Assembly: GCA_000378025.1 (NCBI GenBank) | Contig: KB899087.1 | Location: forward strand, 1,612,001 to 1,676,000 | Source of the DNA: Xanthobacteraceae bacterium 501b | Lineage (GTDB): Bacteria > Pseudomonadota > Alphaproteobacteria > Rhizobiales > Xanthobacteraceae | Direction of reading: 5' to 3' | DNA: 64,000 bases | In this document: piece after piece, positions 56,021 to 64,000 of the stretch | Layout of the letters: every line of letters starts with the position of its first letter | Position numbering within the stretch: the first letter of the stretch is position 1 | Made by a program: the position numbers and the translations under genes | Notes under the pieces: model-generated | Seen by the model: the letters and a program-made list of their open reading frames with translations, nothing else | What the model was told of the DNA's origin: nothing | Databases searched by the model: none

Positions 56021-57688
56021 ATGCGGGTTCCGGGAATGGTTGGTACCACCTTCATGCGTGCCGCCGTAGCGGTTTTGGCAGTCTCCCTGCTGGGGGCGGG
56101 CGTGGCGGAAGCGGCGTCCAAGAAGAAGAAGTCGGTGCGCGCCAAATCGGCTGTCACCCGCAGCGTGGCCAGCACCGGCACCTGGCATCGCGGTTATTCC
56201 CACATCGTCGTCGACGCCAATACCGGACGCATTCTCGATGCCGATAATGCCGACGCACTGCGTCATCCAGCGTCCGTCACCAAGGTGATGACGCTCTATC
56301 TGCTGTTCGAGCAGTTGGAGAGTGGCCGCATGCGGCTCAACACGCCGCTGCGCGTGTCCGCCTATGCCGCTGCGCAGCAGCCTTCCAAGCTTGGTGTGAA
56401 GGCGGGCTCCACCATCTCGGTCGAGGATGCCATTCAGGCGCTCGTCACCCGCTCCGCCAACGACGTCGCCGTCGTCATCGCCGAGAATATATCCGGGAGC
56501 TCCTCCAGCTTCGCCAGCCTGATGACCCGCCGCGCCCGCCAGCTCGGCATGTCGCGCACAGTGTTCAAGAACCCTAACGGGCTACCCAGCCCTGAGCAGG
56601 TCACGACCGCTCGCGACCTCGCAACGCTCGGCCGCGCCGTTCAGGAGCGCTTCCCGAAATATTACGGCTACTTTGAAATTCGCAGCTTCCAGTACCGCGG
56701 TGTCGCCATCCGTAACCACAACCGCCTGCTCGGCCGCGTGGATGGCGTCGACGGCATCAAGACCGGGTACACCAATGCGTCCGGCTTCAACCTGCTCACC
56801 AGCGTCAAGAAGAACGGGCGCTATGTGATCGCAGTGGTGATGGGCGGCTCCAGCGCCGCCTCGCGCGACAACCAGATGGTGGCACTGCTCAACGAGAACC
56901 TCGGCAAGGCCCAGTCCGGCCGGCAGCTCGTCGCCCGCATGAGCGGCGCACCGCAAGGCGCATCGGCCGACGATGCCATCGCGCCGGTCGCTCAGATCGA
57001 CGAAGCCCCGACCGCACCCAAGACCATTCCGGTGCCCACCAGCAGCCCGCGCGTCGCCATGGCGTCGGCTGTTGCCGATTTCGACACCACGGCCTCGGTG
57101 CCCACGCCGGCCCCTTCACCGGCCCGTCCGGCCCAGACAGTGGCGAGCGCCCCGACCCGCAACGCGCCGCCTGTCGGCTCCGCCGCGCCGATCGTACCGG
57201 TCGCAGTGAAGACGGTTGCGGTGGCCCGGCCGAGCGAACCTGTTGCCACCTTCAGCAATCAGCCGGGGATCCTCGGCACCTTGTCCTTCACCAACGGCTT
57301 CGTCTCAGACGCTTCCGAGACACAAGCCGCGGCACCTGCCCAGCGTGCCATCAAGCAGCAGCAGGTTCAGGTCGCCAGCGTTGGCCCGATCGAGATTCCG
57401 CGCCAGGAAGCCGAAACCGCCGAGCAGTCCACCGCACCGCGTTCGGGTTGGGCCATCCAGATTGGTGCCTTCGGCAGCGAGGCGGACGCCCGCGCCCAGA
57501 TTGCCAAGGCGCAGCAGAAGGCCGGTAGCGCGCTTGCCAAGGCCGACGCCTATACCGAACAGGCGGTCAAGGGTTCGACCCGCATCGTGCGTGCCCGCTT
57601 CGCCGGCTTCGACGCCGAATCCGCTGCTCGCAAGGCCTGCCAGGCCCTTAAGCGCAGCGACTTCGGTTGCATGGTCTTCCGCAACTGA
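56021..57688 (+). CDS. D-alanyl-D-alanine carboxypeptidase with C-terminal SPOR domain
   Basis: Periplasmic penicillin-binding enzyme of 555 residues that trims the terminal D-Ala from peptidoglycan stem peptides. The signal peptide (AAVAVLAVSLLGAGVAEA) is followed by the peptidase S11 motifs: SxxK in RHPASVTKVMTLYL, SxN in TRSANDVAVV and KTG in DGIKTGYTNASG. After residue 300 comes a long Pro/Ala/Val-rich linker, and the last 75 residues are a SPOR domain (GWAIQIGAFGSEADARAQIA ... CQALKRSDFGCMVF), which binds denuded glycan at division sites. Enzyme-linker-SPOR is typical of Rhizobiales DacF/DacA homologues. Confidence 0.93.
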   Translation: MRVPGMVGTTFMRAAVAVLAVSLLGAGVAEAASKKKKSVRAKSAVTRSVASTGTWHRGYSHIVVDANTGRILDADNADALRHPASVTKVMTLYLLFEQLESGRMRLNTPLRVSAYAAAQQPSKLGVKAGSTISVEDAIQALVTRSANDVAVVIAENISGSSSSFASLMTRRARQLGMSRTVFKNPNGLPSPEQVTTARDLATLGRAVQERFPKYYGYFEIRSFQYRGVAIRNHNRLLGRVDGVDGIKTGYTNASGFNLLTSVKKNGRYVIAVVMGGSSAASRDNQMVALLNENLGKAQSGRQLVARMSGAPQGASADDAIAPVAQIDEAPTAPKTIPVPTSSPRVAMASAVADFDTTASVPTPAPSPARPAQTVASAPTRNAPPVGSAAPIVPVAVKTVAVARPSEPVATFSNQPGILGTLSFTNGFVSDASETQAAAPAQRAIKQQQVQVASVGPIEIPRQEAETAEQSTAPRSGWAIQIGAFGSEADARAQIAKAQQKAGSALAKADAYTEQAVKGSTRIVRARFAGFDAESAARKACQALKRSDFGCMVFRN

Positions 57689-57702
57689 ACCGGGGGATGG
57701 GA

Positions 57703-58401
57703 TCAATGGCGGTCGAGCAGGACATCCTTCGCTTCGTTTACCCGGGCAGCGAGATAGTTCGACCCGCCCTGGTCGGGATGGAGTTTCTTCATAAGGGATC
57801 GGTGAGCCTGGCGGATCTGGTCCGCCCCCGTCCCCGGCTGAAGCCCCAGGATCTGGTAGGCCTCCTCTTCCGTCATCGCGCCGCGGCGCGGCGCGTCAGC
57901 GCTCCCCCCGCCCGCATGTCCGTCCACGTTCTCACGCCAGCCGGGCGACCGGCGGTCAAGATAAGCTTCGAGTAGCTGGCGACTCTCGACGTCGACGTCG
58001 AGGGCGAAACGGGCAAGGCTGGGCACATCAAGTGTGTCCAGGGAAGCGCCATTGAGCGGGCCATTGATCACTTTGCCGGCCAGCCGCCCGCTGTCATGAT
58101 CGAGTTCCATGTCGAGAAAGGCCGTCCGCACCTTCGACGTCCGCCCTTGGCTCGGCTCGCTCTTCGCCGAAGAAAACGCCTTGCGGATGTCCCAGCCGAA
58201 AAGCGACAGGCCGAAGATGCCTAGCGGCAAGGCCGTCTCGATATGGCCGCGCATGCCGAGAAAGCCGGCCACAAGGATGAGCGCTCCGCCCCCGACCCTG
58301 CGCCCGAGCTTGGCGAGGATCGCTGGGTTGGAACGGCCAAACGCCTTCAGCCCGTAATAGAGCAAGGCGACGATCGCCGCCCCGATAACCAGATTGATCA
58401 T
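57703..58401 (-). CDS. Membrane-anchored protein with C-terminal J-domain
   Basis: A 232-residue protein with two or three N-terminal transmembrane helices (INLVIGAAIVALLYYGLKAF, VGGGALILVAGFLGM, ALPLGIFGLSLFGWD), a central soluble region, and a C-terminal J-domain: MTEEEAYQILGLQPGTGADQ, AHRSLMKKLHPDQGGSNYLA. The HPD tripeptide needed to stimulate DnaK is intact, so it should recruit DnaK at the inner membrane. It resembles the Tim14/DjlA-like proteins of alphaproteobacteria. Its start overlaps the stop of the VWA gene by four bases. Confidence 0.9.
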   Translation of the reverse strand: MINLVIGAAIVALLYYGLKAFGRSNPAILAKLGRRVGGGALILVAGFLGMRGHIETALPLGIFGLSLFGWDIRKAFSSAKSEPSQGRTSKVRTAFLDMELDHDSGRLAGKVINGPLNGASLDTLDVPSLARFALDVDVESRQLLEAYLDRRSPGWRENVDGHAGGGSADAPRRGAMTEEEAYQILGLQPGTGADQIRQAHRSLMKKLHPDQGGSNYLAARVNEAKDVLLDRH

Positions 58402-59126
58402 CGCGTATCCTGCATCGCGGAAATGAGGCGGCGCGCGCCGGGCGAGGCACCCGCGAGTGCGACCAGCGCCTTCGTTCCGCCGGCGGCATAGGACGCGGCA
58501 GCGCGCAGCAGGGCCCGAAGCTCGGCCGAGGCCCCGGCGTCGAACCGGCAATAGGCGCCCTTGGTCAGTCGCGCAATCTCGCGAAAGGCGCGCTCGGCGG
58601 CGGGATCGGTCCCTTCCTGGAACATGAAGGCCGGCACGCCGCGCAGCGCCAGCGGACCCGCCTCGGCGCAGAGCGCATCGACATTCTCCTCCATCGCGTC
58701 GCCCACGAACACCAGCGCCCCGACAGGGCCTTTAGCAGCCTGTGCCCCTGCATGGTTCAGTACGCGCCCGATCTGCGTCCTCCCGCCTTGAACCTGAATG
58801 CGCGCCATCAGGGCGCCGAGCTTCGTTCCGTCGCTCATCCAGGGCGAGGCGCGGCACTCCCCAAGGCCGCGATAGTAGACAAGCTGCATATCGAGCCCGC
58901 CGATGCGGGCCGCCTCCTCGAACATCTCCATCTGCAGGGCACAGGCAAGATCCCAGGTCGGCCCCCGGCTCATCGTAGCATCGAGGCCAAAGATGAGCCG
59001 CCCTCGCCGCTCAGCGGTCAGCGGTGCGCGACGCTCCAATTCGGCGAGGAAGGCAGAGGCCTCGGTGGAGAGCGCGGCGGGTGTCGCCGTGGTGTTCTTG
59101 GTCGTTACGGTCTTGTCGGCGGCCAT
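58398..59126 (-). CDS. VWA-like domain protein coupled to a J-domain gene
   Basis: A 242-residue cytoplasmic protein. The von Willebrand A-like core starts at RLIFGLDATMSRGPTWDLAC, with a modified metal-site motif (D-x-T-x-S instead of D-x-S-x-S), a later Thr in GGRTQIGRVL and Asp in ALVFVGDAMEENVD. So a metal-ion-dependent adhesion site may still form. The start ATG 59126 begins a short variable N-terminus. It is translationally coupled to the J-domain protein. Function unknown; a chaperone-linked role is inferred from the pairing alone. Confidence 0.8.
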   Translation of the reverse strand: MAADKTVTTKNTTATPAALSTEASAFLAELERRAPLTAERRGRLIFGLDATMSRGPTWDLACALQMEMFEEAARIGGLDMQLVYYRGLGECRASPWMSDGTKLGALMARIQVQGGRTQIGRVLNHAGAQAAKGPVGALVFVGDAMEENVDALCAEAGPLALRGVPAFMFQEGTDPAAERAFREIARLTKGAYCRFDAGASAELRALLRAAASYAAGGTKALVALAGASPGARRLISAMQDTR

Positions 59127-59287
59127 TGCGGTTTCCGATGCGGATTCGGCGCGAGTGTAGCGGGGGATGCGCCCCGCCGAACAGGCCCACTCGCCAAGGG
59201 TTGACCCCGGCGGCGCCACAAGGTGGGCGGTTGACCCTCAGGGCGGCTCTGCTAGCTTCCGCGCCCCGGCCGAAAGGGGTTGTTGCC

Positions 59288-60142
59288 ATGACGAGCACCC
59301 GCGCGATCCGCACTGTTCATTCCGTCGCCGCCTTGCGCGACCAGGTGCGCCACTGGCGCACGGACGGCAAGCGGATCGCCCTCGTTCCCACCATGGGCGC
59401 GCTTCATGCCGGGCATGTCGCCTTGATGGACGTCGCGCGGGCGAAGGCGGACCGCGTCATCGTCTCGATCTTCGTCAATCCGACCCAATTCGCTCCAACG
59501 GAGGATCTGTCGCGCTACCCGCGTACGCTGGATTCCGATCTCGACAAGGCCGACAGCGCTGGTGTCGAATTGGCTTTCGTGCCGGATGTCGCGCAGATGT
59601 ATCCGGAGGGGTTCTGCACCACCATTTCGCTCGCCGGGCCGGCGCTAGGCCTGGAAACAGACTTTCGCCCCACTCATTTCGCCGGCGTTGCCACGGTGGT
59701 GGCCAAGCTGCTGATCCAGGCACTGCCGGATGTCGCCCTGTTCGGCGAGAAGGATTATCAGCAACTGCAGGTTATCGCGCGCATGGCCCGCGATCTCGAC
59801 TTGCCTGTCGACGTCGTGGGCGTTCCAACGGTCCGGGAGCCGGACGGCCTCGCTCTCTCTTCGCGCAATGTCTATTTGAGCCGTGAGGACCGTAAGGCTG
59901 CGCCTGCGCTGCATCGGGCGCTAACGGCCGCGGCGATGAGGATTGGCCGGGACGCCATCACGGCCCCAGCCATTGCCGAAGCGCGCGCCGCCATCACGGC
60001 TGCCGGCTTCGATCTCGACTATGTCGAGGCCCGCCACGCCGAGACACTGGCCCCCATCAGTTCCTCGGAAGAAGGCCCGGTCCGCCTGCTCGTAGCCGCC
60101 CGGATCGGCTCCACACGGCTCATCGACAATATCCCGGTGTGA
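59288..60142 (+). CDS. panC: Pantothenate synthetase
   Basis: Ligates pantoate and beta-alanine with ATP to form pantothenate, 284 residues. The HIGH-like ATP site is VPTMGALHAGHVALMDVARA; NPTQFAPTEDLSRYPRTLDS, HFAGVATVVAKLL, FGEKDYQQLQVIARM and LALSSRNVYLS complete the family pattern. ATG 59288 starts at the normal position. panB is not in the neighbourhood. Confidence 0.96.
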   Translation: MTSTRAIRTVHSVAALRDQVRHWRTDGKRIALVPTMGALHAGHVALMDVARAKADRVIVSIFVNPTQFAPTEDLSRYPRTLDSDLDKADSAGVELAFVPDVAQMYPEGFCTTISLAGPALGLETDFRPTHFAGVATVVAKLLIQALPDVALFGEKDYQQLQVIARMARDLDLPVDVVGVPTVREPDGLALSSRNVYLSREDRKAAPALHRALTAAAMRIGRDAITAPAIAEARAAITAAGFDLDYVEARHAETLAPISSSEEGPVRLLVAARIGSTRLIDNIPV

Positions 60143-60156
60143 CGAAGCCGCCGGCG

Positions 60157-60354
60157 CTAGATCATGACCGTGTAGGCGATCACCATCCCGGCAATAACAA
60201 GGACGAGGCCGATACCGAGCACGTAGCGCATCGGCTTGACCTCGACAGCCTGCCGCTCCTCGGTGTTGGCCTTAACCACCACTTCGCCATTGTCGACCAC
60301 GCGGTGATCATCCGAGTTGGTGTGGGTCATGCCGTCAGATTTTGTCTGGCTCAT
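60157..60354 (-). CDS. Small membrane protein, function unknown
   Basis: A 65-residue protein with a polar N-terminus (QTKSDGMTHTNSDDHRVVDN) and one C-terminal transmembrane helix (YVLGIGLVLVIAGMVIAYTV). I do not recognise the family. Preceding GGA lies eight bases before the ATG. It is convergent with panC. Confidence 0.7.
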   Translation of the reverse strand: MSQTKSDGMTHTNSDDHRVVDNGEVVVKANTEERQAVEVKPMRYVLGIGLVLVIAGMVIAYTVMI

Positions 60355-60420
60355 TCCAAGGTCCTTTCGCGTTCCGTAAAGGAATAACGTGCGAAAGGGG
60401 GTTAAGGTCCCTCGGAGGCG

Positions 60421-60855
60421 TCAGAGAAGCCCCAGCGATCGGAGTTCACGACGGAGTTCATCCGGCAGCGCGGGTGCGGCGCCCATGGCGGCAAGATCCG
60501 CCGGTGCATCTTTGGCGGCCAGATAACGCCAGCCTTGGAACGGCCGGTTGGGGCGCGGATCGACCCGGTGGACAATGGGGTCGAGCACAAGATGGCAACG
60601 GCGTATGCCGTCGCCATCCACAAAGGGCCGAATGCCGGTCAGTGTCTGGCGACAGGCCACCTCGCCTTTGACAACCCAATAAAGCGAACCGCCATCCAGC
60701 AATTCCACGGTCCGCGTCGGCACCATCCGGGTGGTGTGGACCTGTTCAGCCACCTGTCCACGGGCCGCCTTGGCAGCGAGAGATTCGGCGATCCACGCTT
60801 CGAGATCCTCAATGGACTCGGCACCGACGCAGAGTTTTAGCAGGTGGAGAGGCAT
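60421..60855 (-). CDS. DUF1489 family protein
   Basis: A 144-residue cytoplasmic protein. PLHLLKLCVGAESIEDLEAW, the HTTRMVPTR segment, GGSLYWVVKGEVACRQTLTG and the C-terminal GWRYLAAKDAPADLA match alphaproteobacterial DUF1489. Function unknown. It lies between two leftward genes, downstream of the GST gene. Confidence 0.92.
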   Translation of the reverse strand: MPLHLLKLCVGAESIEDLEAWIAESLAAKAARGQVAEQVHTTRMVPTRTVELLDGGSLYWVVKGEVACRQTLTGIRPFVDGDGIRRCHLVLDPIVHRVDPRPNRPFQGWRYLAAKDAPADLAAMGAAPALPDELRRELRSLGLL

Positions 60856-60882
60856 GGCTTGGGCCCGTTGAGCGACGGCGCT

Positions 60883-61554
60883 CTATACCCGCTTGACCAC
60901 CGGCCAGTCGACTTCATCCTCGGCCAGTTCGCCCGTCTCCTTCAGCGCCGCTTCTTTCCATGCCACGAACGCAGGGTGGGCATGGATCGCCTCGACATAA
61001 GCGGCCGCCACCGGGTCGATCTCGATCGCATAGGTCCGCAGCCGGGTTGCGACCGGTGCGTACATCGCATCGGCGCCGGAGAACCCGCCGAACAGAAAGT
61101 CGCCGCCCGCCCCAAAGCGTGCTCGGGCCTCGCCCCAACGGCGAACGATGCGGCGAACGTCCTTCACCGCCTCCTCGGAAAAGGCGCGAGGCTCGACCGG
61201 CCGCCAGAGATTCATCGGCGCCACGCTGCGCAGCGCGCCGAAGCCATTGTGCATCTCGGTGGCGAGAGAACGGGCATAGGCGCGGGCAACCGGCTCCCCC
61301 GGCCAAATTCCCTTCTCAGGAAATCGCTCGGCCAGATGCTCCAGAATGGCGCTTGATTCCCATACCACCGCCTCGCCATCGATTAGCACCGGTACCTTGC
61401 CGGCAGGAGAGCGTTCACGGATGCGATCCTTGAAGTCGGGCGCATCAAGCGCCACCAGCTCTTCCTCGAAAGGAATGCCGAGCGCGGTCATCGCCAGCCA
61501 CGGCCGCAGCGACCACGAGGAGTAATTCTTGTTTCCGATGATGAGCCTCAGCAC
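60883..61554 (-). CDS. Glutathione S-transferase family protein
   Basis: GST of 223 residues, start GTG 61554 with GGAGG nine bases upstream. The N-terminal thioredoxin-like domain opens with IIGNKNYSSWSLRPWLAMTA, with Ser as probable catalytic residue, and continues AGKVPVLIDGEAVVWESSAI for the glutathione site. The C-terminal domain is helical (GFSGADAMYAPVATRLRTYA). The frame upstream to 61722 is not used. It resembles the maleylacetoacetate isomerase/zeta-like YfcF group; substrate unknown. Confidence 0.9.
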   Translation of the reverse strand: MLRLIIGNKNYSSWSLRPWLAMTALGIPFEEELVALDAPDFKDRIRERSPAGKVPVLIDGEAVVWESSAILEHLAERFPEKGIWPGEPVARAYARSLATEMHNGFGALRSVAPMNLWRPVEPRAFSEEAVKDVRRIVRRWGEARARFGAGGDFLFGGFSGADAMYAPVATRLRTYAIEIDPVAAAYVEAIHAHPAFVAWKEAALKETGELAEDEVDWPVVKRV

Positions 61555-61684
61555 TGCGTCGCGCCTCCCTGTTCCGGCAACGGCCGAACAGTCCTTCATT
61601 TGGCGAATCAGGGCAAACGCAGCGCTGTGATGAGGGCGATCAATCCCGTTGATCCGCGCTCCATCTGACAGCAAGGTCCAGACA

Positions 61685-61721
61685 TGACAGAGGCCCGGCC
61701 TTGCGGGCCGAGCCTCTGTCA
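61685..61721 (-). terminator. Strong hairpin downstream of a 41-codon membrane gene
   Basis: TGACAGAGGC (61685-61694) pairs perfectly with GCCTCTGTCA (61712-61721), and an inner CGGCC/GGCCG extends the stem to a TTGCG-type loop. No T-run follows on the minus strand, so it could be a terminator or a stabilising element. Confidence 0.55.
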
Positions 61722-61757
61722 CGCAACTGAGCAGAAAAGCGGCCCCAAGGCCTTAGC

Positions 61758-61883
61758 TCAACCGGCGGCGATCTGCGCCGCCTGGAAGCCACCGAACAGG
61801 TAGACGAGAGCAATCGCCGCCAGGAAGGCGGCGACAGCCCAACGGGCAACTCCCCAACAGGAGCGCTCGGGAATGGAATTCAT
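61758..61883 (-). CDS. Very small single-helix membrane protein
   Basis: Possible 41-residue protein: NSIPERSCWGVARWAVAAFL then AAIALVYLFGGFQAAQIAAG. It is one transmembrane helix after a short polar start. GAGGA lies seven bases before ATG 61883 and a strong hairpin follows the stop at 61685-61721, both supporting a real gene. The longer open frame to 62087 looks random. No family recognised. Confidence 0.6.
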   Translation of the reverse strand: MNSIPERSCWGVARWAVAAFLAAIALVYLFGGFQAAQIAAG

Positions 61884-62162
61884 GATGATCCTCGGAACGA
61901 TACGTTCACTACGATCCGCCAATCGACGACTCGAGATAGGGGCGCGATCTGAAACAGTATTTAATAAATCGTTACGACGTTCGCAACCGCGAAATCGCCA
62001 CATTCCACCGCAGCTCATGCAGTGCAGCCCTGCCTGCCCCGCATGGACGCCCACTCGACAAGCCGTCCCGGGAGCTGTTGAAAGCACTCCTCACCACGCT
62101 CATCCTCGCCTTCCGGGCCAATTCAGAGCGGCCTACCGACCGGCGGATCTCCAGGTAACACC

Positions 62163-62846
62163 ATGCTCGGCTTCACCTATATCGATGCGATCGCCTTCTC
62201 GGCATTCTGCCTGGCATGGGTCGCCTATCATCTGGTGATGGAAGGGAGCTGGGCCGAATCACGGACGCTGAACCGGCGGATGGATGCCTACAGGTACGAG
62301 TGGATGCGCCGCATGCTGGAGCGGGAAAACCGCATCGTCGACGCCCAGATCGTCGCTGCACTGCAAAACGGCACGGCCTTCTTCGCCTCTACCTCGCTGC
62401 TGGCCATCGGCGCTACCCTCGCCATCCTGCAATCGACCGAAGCGGTGATGGCGCTCTTTCGCGACCTGCCCTTCGGCGCCCCAAACCGCACGAGCTGGGA
62501 ACTGAAGACGCTTGGCCTGACCCTCATCTTCGCTAACGCCTTTTTCAAGTTTGCCTGGGCGTACCGGTTGTTCAACTATTCCACCATTCTGCTCGGGTCG
62601 ACGCCACCGCCCTCCGAGGCCGGGACGCCGCAGGCGCAGGCTCATGTCATCAAGCTCGCCCGCATGGCGACCATTGCCGGACGGCATTTCAATCGCGGTC
62701 AGCGCGCCTTCTTCTTCGCCATCGCCTATCTCGGCTGGTACATCAACGGCTGGGCGCTGATGGCTGCCACGCTCGCCATCTTTCTTGTCATGATCAACCG
62801 GCAGCTGGGCCGGGATTCGCACTGGGTACTCGACAATGACGGATAA
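62163..62846 (+). CDS. DUF599 family membrane protein
   Basis: Inner-membrane protein of 227 residues with about four hydrophobic helices (YIDAIAFSAFCLAWVAYHLV, FFASTSLLAIGATLAILQST, LKTLGLTLIFANAFFKFAWA, IAYLGWYINGWALMAATLAI). The wording FFKFAWAYRLFNYSTILLGS and GQRAFFFAIAYLGWY is diagnostic of DUF599. Function unknown. It overlaps the DUF3253 gene by 11 bases. Confidence 0.93.
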   Translation: MLGFTYIDAIAFSAFCLAWVAYHLVMEGSWAESRTLNRRMDAYRYEWMRRMLERENRIVDAQIVAALQNGTAFFASTSLLAIGATLAILQSTEAVMALFRDLPFGAPNRTSWELKTLGLTLIFANAFFKFAWAYRLFNYSTILLGSTPPPSEAGTPQAQAHVIKLARMATIAGRHFNRGQRAFFFAIAYLGWYINGWALMAATLAIFLVMINRQLGRDSHWVLDNDG

Positions 62847-63117
62847 TCCTCTCCGCCCCTCTGAAGAAGCCGTCGAGGCGGCGATCCTCACTGTTGCCGG
62901 CCAGCCCGGCGCAGCGCGAACCGTGACGCCGGAGGACGTGGCGCGCAGCGTCGCCACCGGACCCGACTGGCAGAGCCTGCTGCCTTCGGTCCGGCGCGGT
63001 GCCTTGCGCCTCGCCCAGGCCGGACGGCTGGTGCTCTATCGCAAGGGCAAGCCGGTCGATCCCTCGGATCTACGTGGCGTCTACCGGGTGGGCCTGCCGT
63101 CTGAAGGCGAGGGCTAA
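62836..63117 (+). CDS. DUF3253 family protein
   Basis: Winged-helix-like protein of 93 residues: EEAVEAAILTVAGQPGAART, VTPEDVARSVATGPDWQSLL, VRRGALRLAQAGRLVLYRKG and PVDPSDLRGVYRVGL match DUF3253. Function unknown. It overlaps DUF599 upstream and is convergent with the YdcF-like gene by four bases. Confidence 0.9.
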   Translation: MTDNPLRPSEEAVEAAILTVAGQPGAARTVTPEDVARSVATGPDWQSLLPSVRRGALRLAQAGRLVLYRKGKPVDPSDLRGVYRVGLPSEGEG

Positions 63118-63914
63118 CGCGCCTCTGGACCCGGCAGCGGGCTGTCGATGCGCCCTGTAAAATAGTAGACGGCGAGACCGACCCATTCGCGCAGTGCCAG
63201 CTCGAAAAAGCTCATCCCCTCCGCCACCGAGCCGAAGAGTCGGAAATAGCCGGGGTTGCCCGTCGTGCGGAAGTCCACAGGATAGGCAGCAACCGGAAAG
63301 CCGGCCGCCCGGAAGCAGCCCACCGCACGCGGCATGTGATAGGCGGACGTGACCAGGAGCCACTTCTCGCCCGGCGCGGGATTGACCAGCGTCTTGGAAA
63401 ACCGTGCATTCTCGGCCGTGTTGCGCGAGGCGTCCTCGAACGTCACCCGATCCGGCGCAAGCCCGATCTGCGGCAGCACCATGCGCACCACATTCGCCTC
63501 CTCCATCGGCGGTCGCTTCATCAGGCCGCTACCACCGGAGAAGACGACGCGGGCCTGCGGATAGCGTCGGGCAAGCTCTCCCATCGCCAGGATCCGTTCC
63601 GCCGCTTCCTGGAAGGAAGGCTGCCCGCGGGCGGCGCTGATGCCGGGGAGTTCCGAGCCGCCCAGCACGATGATCCCATCCACCGGCCGCCCGTCCTCCA
63701 CATAGGAGGGGAAGCGGCCTTCCAGCGGCACCAGCATCATGCGCCCGAACGGGCCGAGGCCGATCAGGAGCAGGCCTACAGCGCCAACGGTGGCGAGCGT
63801 TAGGCCTAGCCGCGGCCAGTGCAGTGTGAGCGCCAGTCCGGCCAGTGTGAGCAGAGTGAGCAGGGTCGATGGCGCCGCGACCAGCCAGAAGATCTTAGAG
63901 GCATAGAAGAACAC
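63114..63914 (-). CDS. YdcF/ElyC-like membrane protein (DUF218)
   Basis: A 266-residue inner-membrane protein with two N-terminal helices (FWLVAAPSTLLTLLTLAGLA, LTLATVGAVGLLLIGLGPFG) and a DUF218 domain: DGIIVLGGSELPGISA, RYPQARVVFSGGSGLMKRPP, FEDASRNTAENARFSKTLVN and TSAYHMPRAVGCFRAAGFPV. In E. coli, ElyC of this family affects undecaprenyl-phosphate supply and envelope integrity; equivalence here is inferred. The 86 bases to the window edge hold no complete gene. Confidence 0.92.
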   Translation of the reverse strand: MFFYASKIFWLVAAPSTLLTLLTLAGLALTLHWPRLGLTLATVGAVGLLLIGLGPFGRMMLVPLEGRFPSYVEDGRPVDGIIVLGGSELPGISAARGQPSFQEAAERILAMGELARRYPQARVVFSGGSGLMKRPPMEEANVVRMVLPQIGLAPDRVTFEDASRNTAENARFSKTLVNPAPGEKWLLVTSAYHMPRAVGCFRAAGFPVAAYPVDFRTTGNPGYFRLFGSVAEGMSFFELALREWVGLAVYYFTGRIDSPLPGPEAR

Positions 63915-64000
63915 GCAGCGCCTCCTTCAGCGGGTCGAGGCCCCTCGTCCGGCCCGGGAATCGTCCCCACCTAGAACCACAGCGACGCGATCCCGAGAAA

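Noticed and set aside
63971-64000. Nine codons and a TAG on the minus strand at the window edge (ends SLWF)
   Set aside because: Could be the C-terminus of an upstream membrane protein such as FtsX, but too short to support a call.

Overview
The window is 64 kb of GC-rich chromosome from an alphaproteobacterium. Order Hyphomicrobiales (Rhizobiales), probably Xanthobacteraceae such as Ancylobacter or Starkeya, is the best fit. Supporting signs are a DivK-type cell-cycle receiver, an EipB/DUF1849 envelope protein, pyrB followed by a degenerate dihydroorotase, DinB with an N-terminal Cys-ribbon, a phasin, and small families such as DUF1489, DUF3572, DUF6455 and DUF599. The genus is inferred, not shown. 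Genes are dense, often overlap by 4 bases (ATGA/GTGA), and antisense frames are wide open because of the GC content; those shadow frames were left out.

Bases 1-8893 are an iron-siderophore locus. It holds an ABC importer (two permeases and an ATPase; the binding protein must lie outside), an AraC-type regulator, and a divergent coupled operon of TonB receptor, RhtX/FptX-like permease and a DUF2218-SIP fusion reductase. IS3-family transposase remnants lie inside it (about 2799-2903) and at its right edge (about 8772-8893), where the remnant also supplies the last codons of the next gene. This points to assembly by insertion and recombination.

Bases 8864-17136 are eight same-strand genes read leftward: a MASE4-like histidine kinase, a FixJ-type regulator, a lone receiver, an isochorismatase-like hydrolase, a Tat-signal chloroperoxidase-like hydrolase, a XapX protein, a YtcJ-type amidohydrolase with a Cys/His-rich tail, and an MFS exporter with a C-terminal monooxygenase-like domain. 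I cannot assign a pathway; this is the best candidate here for an undescribed system. A tRNA-Ser(GCU) follows.

Bases 17.6-34 kb mix housekeeping and accessory genes: a GST, a triple-repeat secreted protein, gatB, L-lactate permease, a chorismate mutase, gatA-gatC, two tiny secreted proteins, an unusual winged-helix-like protein, a UPF0173 hydrolase, ruvX, an AEC transporter, pyrB-pyrC', plsY and dprA.

Bases 34-52 kb hold topA, a DHA2 exporter, rnr, DUF983, NUDIX, an MFS protein, rpmG, divK, DUF3572, dinB, eipB, a RidA protein, a glycerophosphodiesterase, a FemAB-like acyltransferase, a HIT protein and azlC-azlD.

Bases 52-64 kb hold clpS-clpA, a phasin with two TGC-N3-GCA motifs upstream, a D,D-carboxypeptidase with SPOR domain, a coupled VWA/J-domain pair, panC, and small membrane and DUF proteins, ending with a YdcF/ElyC-like protein. 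No CRISPR array, rRNA, prophage or intact insertion sequence was seen.
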